From Flavipsychrobacter sp. (lineage in GTDB: Bacteria; Bacteroidota; Bacteroidia; Chitinophagales; Chitinophagaceae): a stretch of 64,000 nt of DNA. Location of the stretch: NCBI GenBank assembly GCA_016787265.1, contig JAEUVF010000008.1, forward strand, positions 124,001-188,000, written 5' to 3'. Of the stretch, positions 54,041 to 61,892 are shown one piece after another. The notes below the pieces were generated by a model, which worked only from the letters and a program-made list of their open reading frames with translations, was not told where the DNA came from and did no database searches. Made by a program: the position numbers and the translations under genes. Every line of letters begins with the position of its first letter. Position 1 is the stretch's first letter.

Positions 54041-54418
54041 TTATTTACGTGGTATTTTTAATTGCCATCCGGGTTGAATGAGATCCGGGTTTTTGATGCG
54101 GTCTGTATTGGCTTCGTAAATATCCTTCCAGCTTAAGCCGGGGTACTTCTTCGCAATTTTACTGAGGTTGTCGCCGGATTTCACGGTATAAGTTTCCTCG
54201 GCACCTTCAGCCAGGCTAAGATTCATGACCAGGTCCGAGTCCCTGAATTCGGGGTTCAAGGTTTCATAATGATCCCAGATTGCGTCTTTTACTGCAGTAC
54301 TGGGTGCGACTCCGTCAATATACAATACACCATCCTGTTCTCTGACCTGTAAATTGGCAACACCCTGTAAGGTTGCCAGCTCAACCAGGCTTTTATATTT
54401 ATTGTCCTGAAGTGCCAT
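54041..54418 (-). CDS. BON-LysM protein (Kbp/YgaU-like)
   Basis: 125 residues without a signal peptide. A BON-like half (about 5-65, LQVREQDGVLYIDGVAPSTA) is followed by a LysM domain (about 75-123: YTVKSGDNLSKIAKKYPGLS, then PDLIQPGWQLKIP). The same two-domain order is found in E. coli Kbp, a cytoplasmic potassium-binding stress protein of 149 residues. The lack of a signal peptide fits that better than a cell-wall role. It follows the BON lipoprotein gene by ten bases. Confidence 0.85.
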   Translation of the reverse strand: MALQDNKYKSLVELATLQGVANLQVREQDGVLYIDGVAPSTAVKDAIWDHYETLNPEFRDSDLVMNLSLAEGAEETYTVKSGDNLSKIAKKYPGLSWKDIYEANTDRIKNPDLIQPGWQLKIPRK

Positions 54419-54428
54419 AGTTGCAGTT

Positions 54429-54908
54429 TTATTTGGTAGTTAATTTGTTTTCAATTTTTTTGGGTTTTAACTCATTGAGCTTCATCATCAATCCCTGTAA
54501 TTCAGATTTTTTGATTTCGCCCGTAAGGGTTATAACACCATCCTGAACTGCCGCTTTCACGGTTGGCAGGCTCAATCCGGCAATTACTGAATTAGCGGTT
54601 TCCTGCAAGGTGGTATCCGGATTGATAACAACAGGAGCTGGCGGTGGAGTTACAGTTAGATTGCTGTTCACAGATTTTACTCCTTTTACACCCCTGGCAG
54701 CAGTTTCGGCTGCAGCCCTGGTTGCTTCATCTGCAACTTCCCCGGAAAGCGTGGCTACTCCATCTGTTACTGTTACCTGCACACCAGGATAAGCTCCCAA
54801 TGCTGTTGTTACCTTTTTTTCGATGTCTGCATCTTTGGGTTTACACCCCGTAATAGTAATTGCTCCTAAAAGGAGCAATACCCAAAGGGTTCTGCTGATA
54901 CTTTTCAT
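54429..54908 (-). CDS. BON-domain lipoprotein
   Basis: 159 residues. The signal peptide ends TITGC, with lipidated Cys22. Two BON domains lie at about 28-85 (VTVTDGVATLSGEVADEATR) and 97-158 (AAVQDGVITLTGEIKKSEL), joined by a proline-rich linker. BON domains are thought to bind phospholipid, and OsmY-like proteins with two of them protect the envelope in osmotic stress. It probably forms an operon with the Kbp-like gene that follows. Confidence 0.85.
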   Translation of the reverse strand: MKSISRTLWVLLLLGAITITGCKPKDADIEKKVTTALGAYPGVQVTVTDGVATLSGEVADEATRAAAETAARGVKGVKSVNSNLTVTPPPAPVVINPDTTLQETANSVIAGLSLPTVKAAVQDGVITLTGEIKKSELQGLMMKLNELKPKKIENKLTTK

Positions 54909-54952
54909 TTGTATTCTGGTTTAATGGTGAAAAAGACAGCTTTGTGCCACAA

Positions 54953-55360
54953 TTAATGGTACACCTTCGGTTCCAGGTTTTTGGCAGCTTCACTCATATC
55001 TGCCAGCATTTCGATGGAGGGAACCTTTCCGGATAATCCAAACTGATCATTTACTTCCTGTAATTTAGTATGGAGGTTGCCCGCGTTGCGTGTTGCCAAT
55101 TCTTTTACGGTATCTACTCCCGCTGCTTCCAGTAATTCAGCAGTTTGCCCTGCGATTCCATTGATGCGCATCAGATCAGCATGATTCACCCAGGTAAGAA
55201 TCAGTGATTCGGGTAGTTTAGACCCGGCCGCCAGCACTTCCCGGCCAGCCTTGGTTCCGGCTTTCTGTAGTAAGTCCGAGGTTGTTTTAATTCCATGAAC
55301 TTCCAGTTTTGCGGCATATGTACTTCCGATACCTTCGATGTCAATTACATTGTATGGCAT
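54953..55360 (-). CDS. DUF4332-like helix-hairpin-helix protein
   Basis: 135 residues, no signal. Two helix-hairpin-helix units are visible: VIDIEGIGSTYAAKLEVHGI at the start and LMRINGIAGQTAELLEAAGV in the middle. This matches DUF4332 proteins, which have predicted DNA-binding HhH folds but no known role. It lies 44 bases upstream of the BON lipoprotein gene on the same strand. Confidence 0.8.
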   Translation of the reverse strand: MPYNVIDIEGIGSTYAAKLEVHGIKTTSDLLQKAGTKAGREVLAAGSKLPESLILTWVNHADLMRINGIAGQTAELLEAAGVDTVKELATRNAGNLHTKLQEVNDQFGLSGKVPSIEMLADMSEAAKNLEPKVYH

Positions 55361-55393
55361 AATTCCTTACGTTGATTTGATTAAATATACAAT

Positions 55394-55428
55394 AAAAAAG
55401 CAGCCCCGATTCCAGGAGCTGCTTTTTT
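55394..55428. terminator. Intrinsic terminator behind the outer-membrane barrel gene
   Basis: Arms AAAAAAGCAGC and GCTGCTTTTTT pair perfectly over 11 bases around a 13-base loop. It lies 16 bases behind the minus-strand gene ending at 55444 and separates the sigma-factor operon from the DUF4332 gene. Confidence 0.75.
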
Positions 55429-55443
55429 AATATGGAGATTATT

Positions 55444-56286
55444 TTAGAATGCGCTTAGACGTAATCCTACTGTGTAAGGGGTGAAATCCAGCCCTTTTTT
55501 AAACATGGATTCTGTTGCATAGGATCCATAAACCTGCACCGGTCCCAGATGAATTTCTCCCACATAAGCCAGTTTGAAATCATTCAAGCCGAGGTTGCCT
55601 TTCAGTTTTTCTTTACCGGTTTCCTCGCTACGGTATTTCTGACGGGATCCGTAAAGATAACTGCCACTGACACCTGCGCTGATTCCAAAGGATCTTTCAA
55701 GCGACTTTCCAGGCGTAAAGTTGATATTCAGCATTACCGGAACGGTGATATAATTCAATGCCAGTTTATTCTTGTTGTAATTGATCTCTTCATCCAGATA
55801 AACAGAAGGAGGGTTTTTTCTAAACCGGATATCTTCCTCAAACCGGAAATTATAGAACTCAAGTCCGGCTCCATATCGAAGGTTGATTACATGTTTGATC
55901 ATATTCAACCGGCCCTGTACAAACCAGAGGTTAACATTTATGGATTTTGAGTTCCGCAGATTGAACCAGTCTTCGTTAATATCGGTTCCGCCAAAAGCCT
56001 GGGCTTCCGGACTGTTGTAGTCAGTATTATCAACAAAGTTGTTGAAGCCAAGATCAAGAGCAAACCAATGTGATACGTGGTTGGACTTTCGATGATACTT
56101 TCTGTTTTTAAAATAATCCTGAACTTCCTGTGATTGATTGGAAGGCTGTCCGTTTTTCAGGATGATGATATTTCCAATTCGCATGGTATCGCTTTCCTTT
56201 ACCGGAGATTGAGTGGTATCGGTTTGTGCCTGCGTACTAATGAGGGCACAGGTTGCCAGGGCCATGAGGCCGATCTTCTTGAACAT
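55444..56286 (-). CDS. PorT-like outer-membrane beta-barrel protein
   Basis: 280 residues with a signal peptide ending around STQAQ. The body has alternating beta strands with aromatic ends: LDLGFNNFVDNTDYNS, LRYGAGLEFYNFRFEEDI and FGISAGVSGSYLYGSRQKY. A last strand ends TVGLRLSAF, with the closing aromatic typical of barrels. It is the last gene of an operon with an ECF sigma factor and its membrane anti-sigma. The barrel may be the signal partner or the main target of this system. Confidence 0.75.
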   Translation of the reverse strand: MFKKIGLMALATCALISTQAQTDTTQSPVKESDTMRIGNIIILKNGQPSNQSQEVQDYFKNRKYHRKSNHVSHWFALDLGFNNFVDNTDYNSPEAQAFGGTDINEDWFNLRNSKSINVNLWFVQGRLNMIKHVINLRYGAGLEFYNFRFEEDIRFRKNPPSVYLDEEINYNKNKLALNYITVPVMLNINFTPGKSLERSFGISAGVSGSYLYGSRQKYRSEETGKEKLKGNLGLNDFKLAYVGEIHLGPVQVYGSYATESMFKKGLDFTPYTVGLRLSAF

Positions 56287-56310
56287 AGATATGATTTTTC
56301 GTTTATTTAG

Positions 56311-57381
56311 TTATTGTTCGTTGGATGCGGTAAATACACCGCCTTTTGCACGGTCTTCAGAGAAGGGATTGGTTTTCCCTACGATTCTGCCTGCTTTGCG
56401 TAGTAGTCCACGCAGGGGAGTTTTACGGATTAGTTCTTTTCCCGGAGCATATGAATTATCATCGCCACTATTATCATTTACAGCTACTATAATTACAGGT
56501 TCATCATCGATTTGTACCGGTATGATAGCCTTTTCATTAGCAGCCAGACTGTTTATCGCAAGTGAGCCGGCAATCGGGTCTTCTATTTTTTCAGCAATGG
56601 TGTTACTGCCCGGAATTTTTGCAATGGCTGATTGTTCCGGTAAACTGGCTTCCAGTTTGGAGCCCTGTTTTTCCGGTTTCACTTCAACTGTTGTTTCAGT
56701 AGCTACCGGAACTGGTCTGGAATTTTTCGCCAGTTCATATTGTTCCGGAACAGATTCGCCTGGAGTTTTACCAGATGCAATTGTTTCGGCAGGTTGTTCA
56801 GTTTGTTGAACCGGATTTTTTGCGATAACACCGGGTTGGCTATTGCTTAGATCGGAAGCACCCTCCTGTCGACTCATCCAGAATAAACCCAGTGTCAGAA
56901 TAACCATTGCTGCTGCAGCGTAACGGATCCATACCGGAAATAGCGGACGAATATTGGCTGATTCCTTGCGGTATAATTTATCCTTACCAGGAAAAACCAG
57001 GGTGTTGTCCGGACTCAATTTTGTTTGTTGGATCAGTTCAAACTCCGCCTGAAATTCCGGATTAACATAGACGAATTTCTCCGTTGCTGCTTTCTCTTCA
57101 TTGTTTAATTCATCATCAGCATATTGGACAAAATAAGACTCATAATTTAAAATGGTAACCGGACTGCTGGTATCTTCTGTGCGATATAATTTCGACTTAT
57201 CAGGAAAAACTGCGGATGACAGATCCTCGGGGAGGGTAGTGCTTGCAAGCATATCCATTTCCATTTGGAGATCCGGATTCTCCCGGAGGAAGCTTTCTAC
57301 TGCCTGCCTTTCCTCCGCATTCAACTCGCGGTCTATATACAGCAGGAAAAAAACCTCGTAATTATTTCTGTTAATGTTCAT
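56311..57381 (-). CDS. Membrane anti-sigma-like protein with duplicated N-terminal domain
   Basis: 356 residues. Two tandem copies of a cytoplasmic helical unit occur at about 5-67 and 78-139. Each begins NYE(V/S)-F-(F/L)-Y-x-D-x-EL and ends FP-x-K-x-KLYR. A transmembrane helix (about 150-168, YAAAAMVILTLGLFWM) follows, then a long periplasmic Pro/Glu/Ser-rich tail. No zinc-binding HxxxCxxC motif is present. The gene starts 23 bases after the ECF sigma gene, which makes anti-sigma the natural reading. The duplication is unusual and suggests two binding surfaces for sigma. Confidence 0.78.
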   Translation of the reverse strand: MNINRNNYEVFFLLYIDRELNAEERQAVESFLRENPDLQMEMDMLASTTLPEDLSSAVFPDKSKLYRTEDTSSPVTILNYESYFVQYADDELNNEEKAATEKFVYVNPEFQAEFELIQQTKLSPDNTLVFPGKDKLYRKESANIRPLFPVWIRYAAAAMVILTLGLFWMSRQEGASDLSNSQPGVIAKNPVQQTEQPAETIASGKTPGESVPEQYELAKNSRPVPVATETTVEVKPEKQGSKLEASLPEQSAIAKIPGSNTIAEKIEDPIAGSLAINSLAANEKAIIPVQIDDEPVIIVAVNDNSGDDNSYAPGKELIRKTPLRGLLRKAGRIVGKTNPFSEDRAKGGVFTASNEQ

Positions 57382-57404
57382 GGTTTCAAAATTTGGGTGA
57401 ACGG

Positions 57405-57890
57405 TTAGAGTACATTTTCAGGACTTACCAGGTAGTTTTTCAACTGAATCCTGGCCCTGTGCAGGTATACTTTCACCTGGCTCTCACTCAATGTGGTAAT
57501 CCGTCCGATTTCTTCATAGGAATATCCTTCGTAGTCCTTCAGAAGCACCAGGCTTCGCTGGGTTTCGCTAAGGCGGGCCAATGCATCTTCAAGAACTTTT
57601 CGAAGATTACTGGCTGGCTGGTCGGTAATCCGGGTCTGTTCAGAGAATTCTTCTTTTAACTGGACTCTGCTGGTTTTCCGGATATGGTCAATCATCTGGT
57701 GGTAGGCGACTGTGAACAGGTAACTTTTACTTTTTTCATAATCAATAGTATCCCGGTGTAGCCACATTTTTTCAAATGCAGACTGCACAATATCCTGCGC
57801 GTCTTCTTCGTGCCGGAGATTTTTGAGAATGAAGCGGTAAACATTATCCGCATAGGCCCTCACACATTCGTTGTATTCCCTCTCTGTCAT
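57405..57890 (-). CDS. ECF-family RNA polymerase sigma factor
   Basis: 161 residues. Region 2 (about 8-75) has NVYRFILKNLRHEEDAQDIVQSAFEKMW, shown here only by its start YADNVYRFILKN and the DAQDIVQSAF core. Region 4 (about 105-155) has LPE-like LSETQRSLVLLKDYEGYSY followed by EEIGRITTLSESQVKVYLHRA. It would direct polymerase to envelope genes, including its own operon with the anti-sigma and barrel genes. The gap upstream holds only purine-rich repeats and a small hypothetical gene. Confidence 0.92.
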   Translation of the reverse strand: MTEREYNECVRAYADNVYRFILKNLRHEEDAQDIVQSAFEKMWLHRDTIDYEKSKSYLFTVAYHQMIDHIRKTSRVQLKEEFSEQTRITDQPASNLRKVLEDALARLSETQRSLVLLKDYEGYSYEEIGRITTLSESQVKVYLHRARIQLKNYLVSPENVL

Positions 57891-57959
57891 AAACAGTTTT
57901 GTTGAATTTTCAGGTGGTTCTATATGTTATACGGATAGGAAGATGATAAAGTTACAGGG

Positions 57960-58020
57960 AAATGGAAAAAAGAGAATGGAAGATGGGGGAATGGAAGGGG
58001 AAGGAATGGAAGATGGGGGA
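57960..58020 (+). repeat. Purine-rich GGAATGGAAGATGGGG repeat
   Basis: Two copies of GAATGGAAGATGGGG separated by GGAATGGAAGGGGAA, with a further AATGGAAAA at the left. These are the same units as at 12880 and 37833. They lie between the sigma-factor gene and a small hypothetical gene. Confidence 0.65.
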
Positions 58021-58087
58021 TTCGATTGAGGCCCTAAGAATAGGGGTACAAAAAGAATCGGAAGTACTAAAGAAAGCGACTGGCGGA

Positions 58088-58324
58088 TTAGAATCCGGTG
58101 GAAAGCAGGTGACCGGTTACCGCTTCGAAAATAATGGAACTGCTGACCGGTAAAGAAGAAGGAGCTGCATCATCAACTATTTCTGTACAGGTGGCAGAAG
58201 TTTGGGTAGTTGTAGAATTAAAGGAAGATCCGGTTATTGTCAACAAATAGCCGGTGAGAGCAATACCCGCCAGGAGTGCTGTACAGCTTAGAATAAGGTT
58301 TTTTTTGGAAAGCGGGCGTTTCAT
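58088..58324 (-). CDS. Hypothetical small exported or membrane protein
   Basis: 78 residues. A basic start and a hydrophobic segment (about 8-31, NLILSCTALLAGIALTGYLL) are followed by a Ser/Thr-rich tail with one Cys. No family is recognised. The start lies 156 bases from kbl, divergent. It could be a real small secreted protein or a chance frame; the signal-like N-terminus favours real. Confidence 0.45.
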   Translation of the reverse strand: MKRPLSKKNLILSCTALLAGIALTGYLLTITGSSFNSTTTQTSATCTEIVDDAAPSSLPVSSSIIFEAVTGHLLSTGF

Positions 58325-58433
58325 TGCTTCGGTTTTCGAATTAGACGCAAGATAGATATGCGATGTTACATCGCCGTGTCAAAAAAGTTAAAAAAAGATC
58401 AACGAATGCCAGTTCAATCGGTTTCACGAACAG

Positions 58434-58463
58434 TTGTTAGGCATTCAATCTTCCTTATTTTTA
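58434..58463 (+). promoter_or_regulatory. Promoter of kbl
   Basis: TTG at 58434-58436 and TATTTTTA at 58456-58463 (one mismatch to TAnnTTTG) are 19 bases apart, the standard Bacteroidota spacing. The ATG lies 17 bases downstream. Confidence 0.55.
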
Positions 58464-58480
58464 CATCCTAAACAGGAAAA

Positions 58481-59671
58481 ATGAACGAGAAATTTGTGCA
58501 ACGTATAAAAGAAGAACTGCAATCCATCGAAGAAGCAGGATTATTCAAGAAAGAAAGGATAATCTCCAGTGAGCAGGGGCCTGAGATTATGGTAGGCGGA
58601 AAAAAGGTCCTTAATTTTTGTGCAAACAATTACCTCGGTCTTTCCTCTCATCCTAAAGTGATCCAGGCTGCGCATGAGGCCATCGACTCCCATGGTTATG
58701 GTATGAGCAGTGTTCGTTTTATCTGTGGTACCCAGGATATTCATAAGAGCCTGGAGAAGAAAATTTCCGATTTCCTCGGAACGGAAGATACCATCTTATA
58801 CGCTGCCGCATTTGATGCCAACGGGGGTGTTTTTGAACCCTTGTTTGGCCAGGAAGATGCTATCATATCTGATGAATTGAATCATGCATCTATCATTGAT
58901 GGTGTTCGGCTTTGCAAAGCGCAACGTTTCCGTTACAAACACAATGATATGGCGGATCTGGAACTGCAGCTTCAGGCTGCTTCCGGGGCGAGAAGCCGGA
59001 TTGTTGTGACCGATGGATCGTTCAGTATGGATGGAACCATTGCCCAGTTGGATAAAATCTGTGAACTGGCAGATAAATATGATGCAATTGTAATGACTGA
59101 TGAATGCCATTCATCTGGCTTTTTAGGAAAAACCGGTCGTGGTACCCATGAATACCGGGGTGTAATGGGCAGGGTGGATATTATTACCGGAACCCTTGGT
59201 AAAGCATTGGGTGGAGCATCCGGTGGATTTACGAGTGGGAGAAAAGAAATTATTGAAATGCTGCGGCAGAGAAGCCGGCCCTATCTGTTCAGCAATACCC
59301 TGGCCCCTTCAATTGTAGGAGCTTCTATTGCAGTTCTGGATATGTTAAGTGAAACCACGGAACTGCGTGACCGGCTCGAATCCAATACCCGTTACTTCAG
59401 AAAACACATGACGGAAGCCGGATTTGATATCAAACCAGGCGACCACCCGATTGTGCCAATTATGTTGTATGATGCAGTAGTGGCCCAGCAGTTTGCAGCG
59501 CGTTTACTGGAAGAGGGTATTTATGTGATCGGGTTTTTCTTCCCTGTTGTTCCTAAGGGGCAAGCCAGGATTCGGGTACAGTTGAGCGCTGCCCATACCC
59601 GGGAACACCTTGATAAAGCCATAGCAGCTTTTACCAAAGTGGGCCGGGAACTGGGTGTTTTGGCTAAATAA
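58481..59671 (+). CDS. kbl: Glycine C-acetyltransferase (2-amino-3-ketobutyrate CoA ligase)
   Basis: PLP enzyme that splits 2-amino-3-ketobutyrate with CoA into glycine and acetyl-CoA, the second step of threonine breakdown. At 396 residues it has the normal length. It has [35 protein letters not shown], the PLP-binding [10 protein letters not shown] and the Schiff-base Lys241 in [21 protein letters not shown] distinguishes Kbl from other alpha-oxoamine synthases such as BioF and HemA. The partner threonine dehydrogenase is not in the window. It has its own promoter. Confidence 0.95.
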   Translation: MNEKFVQRIKEELQSIEEAGLFKKERIISSEQGPEIMVGGKKVLNFCANNYLGLSSHPKVIQAAHEAIDSHGYGMSSVRFICGTQDIHKSLEKKISDFLGTEDTILYAAAFDANGGVFEPLFGQEDAIISDELNHASIIDGVRLCKAQRFRYKHNDMADLELQLQAASGARSRIVVTDGSFSMDGTIAQLDKICELADKYDAIVMTDECHSSGFLGKTGRGTHEYRGVMGRVDIITGTLGKALGGASGGFTSGRKEIIEMLRQRSRPYLFSNTLAPSIVGASIAVLDMLSETTELRDRLESNTRYFRKHMTEAGFDIKPGDHPIVPIMLYDAVVAQQFAARLLEEGIYVIGFFFPVVPKGQARIRVQLSAAHTREHLDKAIAAFTKVGRELGVLAK

Positions 59672-59679
59672 GCTGTTGC

Positions 59680-60060
59680 CTATTTCGAAGCGATCATGCT
59701 GATTTCCACGTTCACATTGCGGGGTAATCCCTTAACTGCAACCGTTTCACGTGCAGGATAATTGCCGTCAAAGTACCTGCCATATACTTCATTCACAGCC
59801 GGGAAATTAGCCATGTCGGTGAGAAATATGGTAGTCTTTACGACATCTGCAAACGCGTAGCCGGCAGTTTCAAGCACGGCTTGCAGGTTTTTCATTACCT
59901 GTTCAGCCTCACCGTTGATATCTGTTGCTTCAATGGAATTAGTAGCGGGATTAATTGGCACCTGTCCTGAAATAAAGAGGAAATTGCCCATTTGCACTGC
60001 CTGGCTATAAGGTCCGATAGGCGATGGTGCATGTTCTGTTTTGATGATCTTTTTTTCCAT
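59680..60060 (-). CDS. ridA: RidA-family reactive intermediate deaminase
   Basis: Hydrolyses reactive 2-aminoacrylate-type imines released by PLP enzymes. At 126 residues it has the standard length. It starts KIIKTEHAPSPIGPYSQAVQ, has FISGQVPINPATN, and the catalytic Arg lies in YPARETVAVKGLP with EISMIA at the end. It converges on kbl with eight bases between stops. A RidA next to a threonine-degrading PLP enzyme is sensible, since such imines arise there. Confidence 0.93.
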   Translation of the reverse strand: MEKKIIKTEHAPSPIGPYSQAVQMGNFLFISGQVPINPATNSIEATDINGEAEQVMKNLQAVLETAGYAFADVVKTTIFLTDMANFPAVNEVYGRYFDGNYPARETVAVKGLPRNVNVEISMIASK

Positions 60061-60089
60061 TTGGTAAAATTAAATGCTTTGTACTTTTG
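60061..60089 (+). promoter_or_regulatory. Promoter giving a probably leaderless transcript
   Basis: TTG at 60061-60063, 18 bases, then TACTTTTG at 60082-60089, an exact -7 match. The ATG at 60093 begins three bases later, so transcription should start at or next to it. Confidence 0.5.
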
Positions 60090-60092
60090 ATT

Positions 60093-60731
60093 ATGAGGAT
60101 TCCTTCAATTAAAGTAGCAGTTCTAAGCTCTCATAGACAGGACCAGTTCCCTGTTCATTGTGAAGCGCCTGTGGAACTGCATTGGATGGAGGATCTGGAA
60201 TCATTTCTTGATTCTGCCGCCGATCTTTTTATTGACCTGGACTTTGATGGTGCTGAAGACAGAAAGGAACAACTGGCAAATTTAAATAAGCCAATCGTTG
60301 TCAATGCTGTCCACTGGCCTTGCGGGGAATTGCCGCCAGGATTCATCCGCATAAATGCATGGCCCGGATTTACGCATCCAGAATTGGTTGAATTGGCTTT
60401 TATCCAGGATGAAATACCTGAAGAGCTGGACATTTTTTTGAAAGCATGTGCAAAAACTTGGGTGAAGGTTCCCGACGTGGTGGGAATGATCCGGCCGAGA
60501 ATTCTTGCCATGATAATTAATGAAGCCTGGATAAGCTTTGAAGAAGGAATAAGTTCAAAGGAAGAGATTGATACAGCTATGAAACTTGGTACCAATTATC
60601 CAATGGGGCCTTTTGAGTGGGCAACCCTGATTGGCGAAAAGAATATAGTACAACTATTAACCATACTGGCAGGAGATAATCCGGCCTATAAACCATCCAG
60701 GCTGCTGGAACAATCTTTACTTGCTACATGA
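60093..60731 (+). CDS. 3-hydroxyacyl-CoA dehydrogenase-like protein with degenerate N-terminal domain
   Basis: 212 residues. The C-terminal half (about 115-205) fits the all-alpha domain of 3-hydroxyacyl-CoA dehydrogenase: VPDVVGMIRPRILAMIINEAW and GTNYPMGPFEWA. The N-terminal half is short (about 110 residues against 185) and has no GxGxxG loop and no HFFNP motif, so NAD binding and catalysis look lost. It overlaps tsaB by four bases. The function is unknown; it may be a structural or regulatory remnant. The ATG at 60093 is chosen over an upstream TTG because of the promoter. Confidence 0.75.
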   Translation: MRIPSIKVAVLSSHRQDQFPVHCEAPVELHWMEDLESFLDSAADLFIDLDFDGAEDRKEQLANLNKPIVVNAVHWPCGELPPGFIRINAWPGFTHPELVELAFIQDEIPEELDIFLKACAKTWVKVPDVVGMIRPRILAMIINEAWISFEEGISSKEEIDTAMKLGTNYPMGPFEWATLIGEKNIVQLLTILAGDNPAYKPSRLLEQSLLAT

Positions 60732-61402
60732 GCTGTTTATTAACTATTGATACTTCACTGGAAACCGCCCTGTTATGTATTTCCCGTGATGGACAACTAT
60801 TGAAAAGTAGTTCAAATCATTCGCAGAAAGACCATGCCACCTGGCTTCAGCCGGCGTTGAAAAAGTTATTAGAGGATACAGGCATTTCATTTTCCGATCT
60901 TAATGCAATCGCTGTTATGGCAGGCCCCGGCTCCTATACAGGGCTGCGGGTTGGAATGGCGAGTGCAAAAGGTTTGTGTTATGCATTAAAAATTCCCCTG
61001 ATCCTGTTAGATAACCTCTATTTTATGGCGGCTTCTTTCTTATATCATAAGAAGGAGGGGATCGTTTGTCCGATGATTGATGCGAGGAGAATGGAAGTAT
61101 TTACCGCATTGTATGATTCCTCCGTAAAAATACTGATGGAACCTTCTGCCCTGGTATTGGAACCAGACAGTTTTGACACCTGGATGAATGCTGAACCTGT
61201 TTTTTTCATTGGAAATGGAGCCGCGAAATATAAAGTCATGTTAAAATCGCCGAATGCGATATTTCCTGACTGGCAACCTGATCCGGTGGATTTTATTAGA
61301 ATTACACATGAAATGTACAATAGAGGGCAGTTTGCTGACCTTGCCTATTCGGAACCTTTTTACATAAAAGCTTTTTATGACCCTGTAAAAGCAAAATCCT
61401 GA
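60728..61402 (+). CDS. tsaB: tRNA threonylcarbamoyladenosine biosynthesis protein TsaB
   Basis: Non-catalytic partner of TsaD in making t6A37 on ANN-decoding tRNAs. 224 residues. It starts LTIDTSLETALLCIS, has AVMAGPGSYTGLRVGMASAKGL, the family's hallmark, and MIDARRMEVFTALYD. Translation is coupled to the HADH-like gene by ATGA overlap. Confidence 0.94.
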   Translation: MSCLLTIDTSLETALLCISRDGQLLKSSSNHSQKDHATWLQPALKKLLEDTGISFSDLNAIAVMAGPGSYTGLRVGMASAKGLCYALKIPLILLDNLYFMAASFLYHKKEGIVCPMIDARRMEVFTALYDSSVKILMEPSALVLEPDSFDTWMNAEPVFFIGNGAAKYKVMLKSPNAIFPDWQPDPVDFIRITHEMYNRGQFADLAYSEPFYIKAFYDPVKAKS

Positions 61403-61424
61403 TGTATTTTAATTAATTGCTATG

Positions 61425-61432
61425 TAAATTTG
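61425..61432 (+). promoter_or_regulatory. -7 promoter element for the ArsR-fold regulator
   Basis: TAAATTTG matches TAnnTTTG exactly, 49 bases before the ATG at 61482. No good -33 TTG is seen. Confidence 0.4.
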
Positions 61433-61481
61433 CTTGTTAAGGTTAAGGCTATACTTAGAAATTTTAAATCCCATCTGAGAC

Positions 61482-61823
61482 ATGAACACAGTAGCAGGAA
61501 ATTATCTATTGGTTAATGAGGCGGAAGGCGCTGAAATGAAAGTTGATTTCTTACATGTAAAAAAAGCAGCACTCACGCTCAGAGCAATGAATCACAAATT
61601 GCGCCAGCAAATCATGAAATTGTTGGAAGAAAATGACAAGTTAACTGTTACAGAAATTTATGTACGGTTAAGGTTGGAGCAATCTGTGGCTTCTCAGCAT
61701 CTCGCAATTTTGCGCAGAGCAGGCATTGTAAAGACAGAGCGCGATGGTAAATTCATCTACTATCGATTGAATGAGCCAAGAATTGTAGAAATCAGTCGTT
61801 GTGTAGAGGACATTATCAGCTAA
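61482..61823 (+). CDS. ArsR-fold winged-helix transcriptional regulator
   Basis: 113 residues. The N-terminal 20 residues are extra; the winged helix runs from about 27 (AALTLRAMNHKLRQQIMKLL). The recognition helix is in LEQSVASQHLAILRRAGIV, and the wing is TERDGKFIYYRLN. The ELCVCD metal motif of ArsR/SmtB is absent (it reads KLTVTEIYVRL). The only Cys is near the C-terminus (SRCVED), so it is probably not a metal sensor of the classic type. It stands alone between a promoter and a terminator. Confidence 0.9.
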   Translation: MNTVAGNYLLVNEAEGAEMKVDFLHVKKAALTLRAMNHKLRQQIMKLLEENDKLTVTEIYVRLRLEQSVASQHLAILRRAGIVKTERDGKFIYYRLNEPRIVEISRCVEDIIS

Positions 61824-61844
61824 ATCCACGTACAACAGAATTCA

Positions 61845-61879
61845 GGGGCGGGTACCTACACGGTTTCCCGCCTCTTTTT
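61845..61879 (+). terminator. Intrinsic terminator of the ArsR-fold regulator gene
   Basis: Arms AGGGGCGGG and CCCGCCTCT pair with one G-U around a 14-base loop and are followed by a run of T. It lies 22 bases behind the stop. Confidence 0.8.
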
Positions 61880-61892
61880 TTAATTTTGCATC

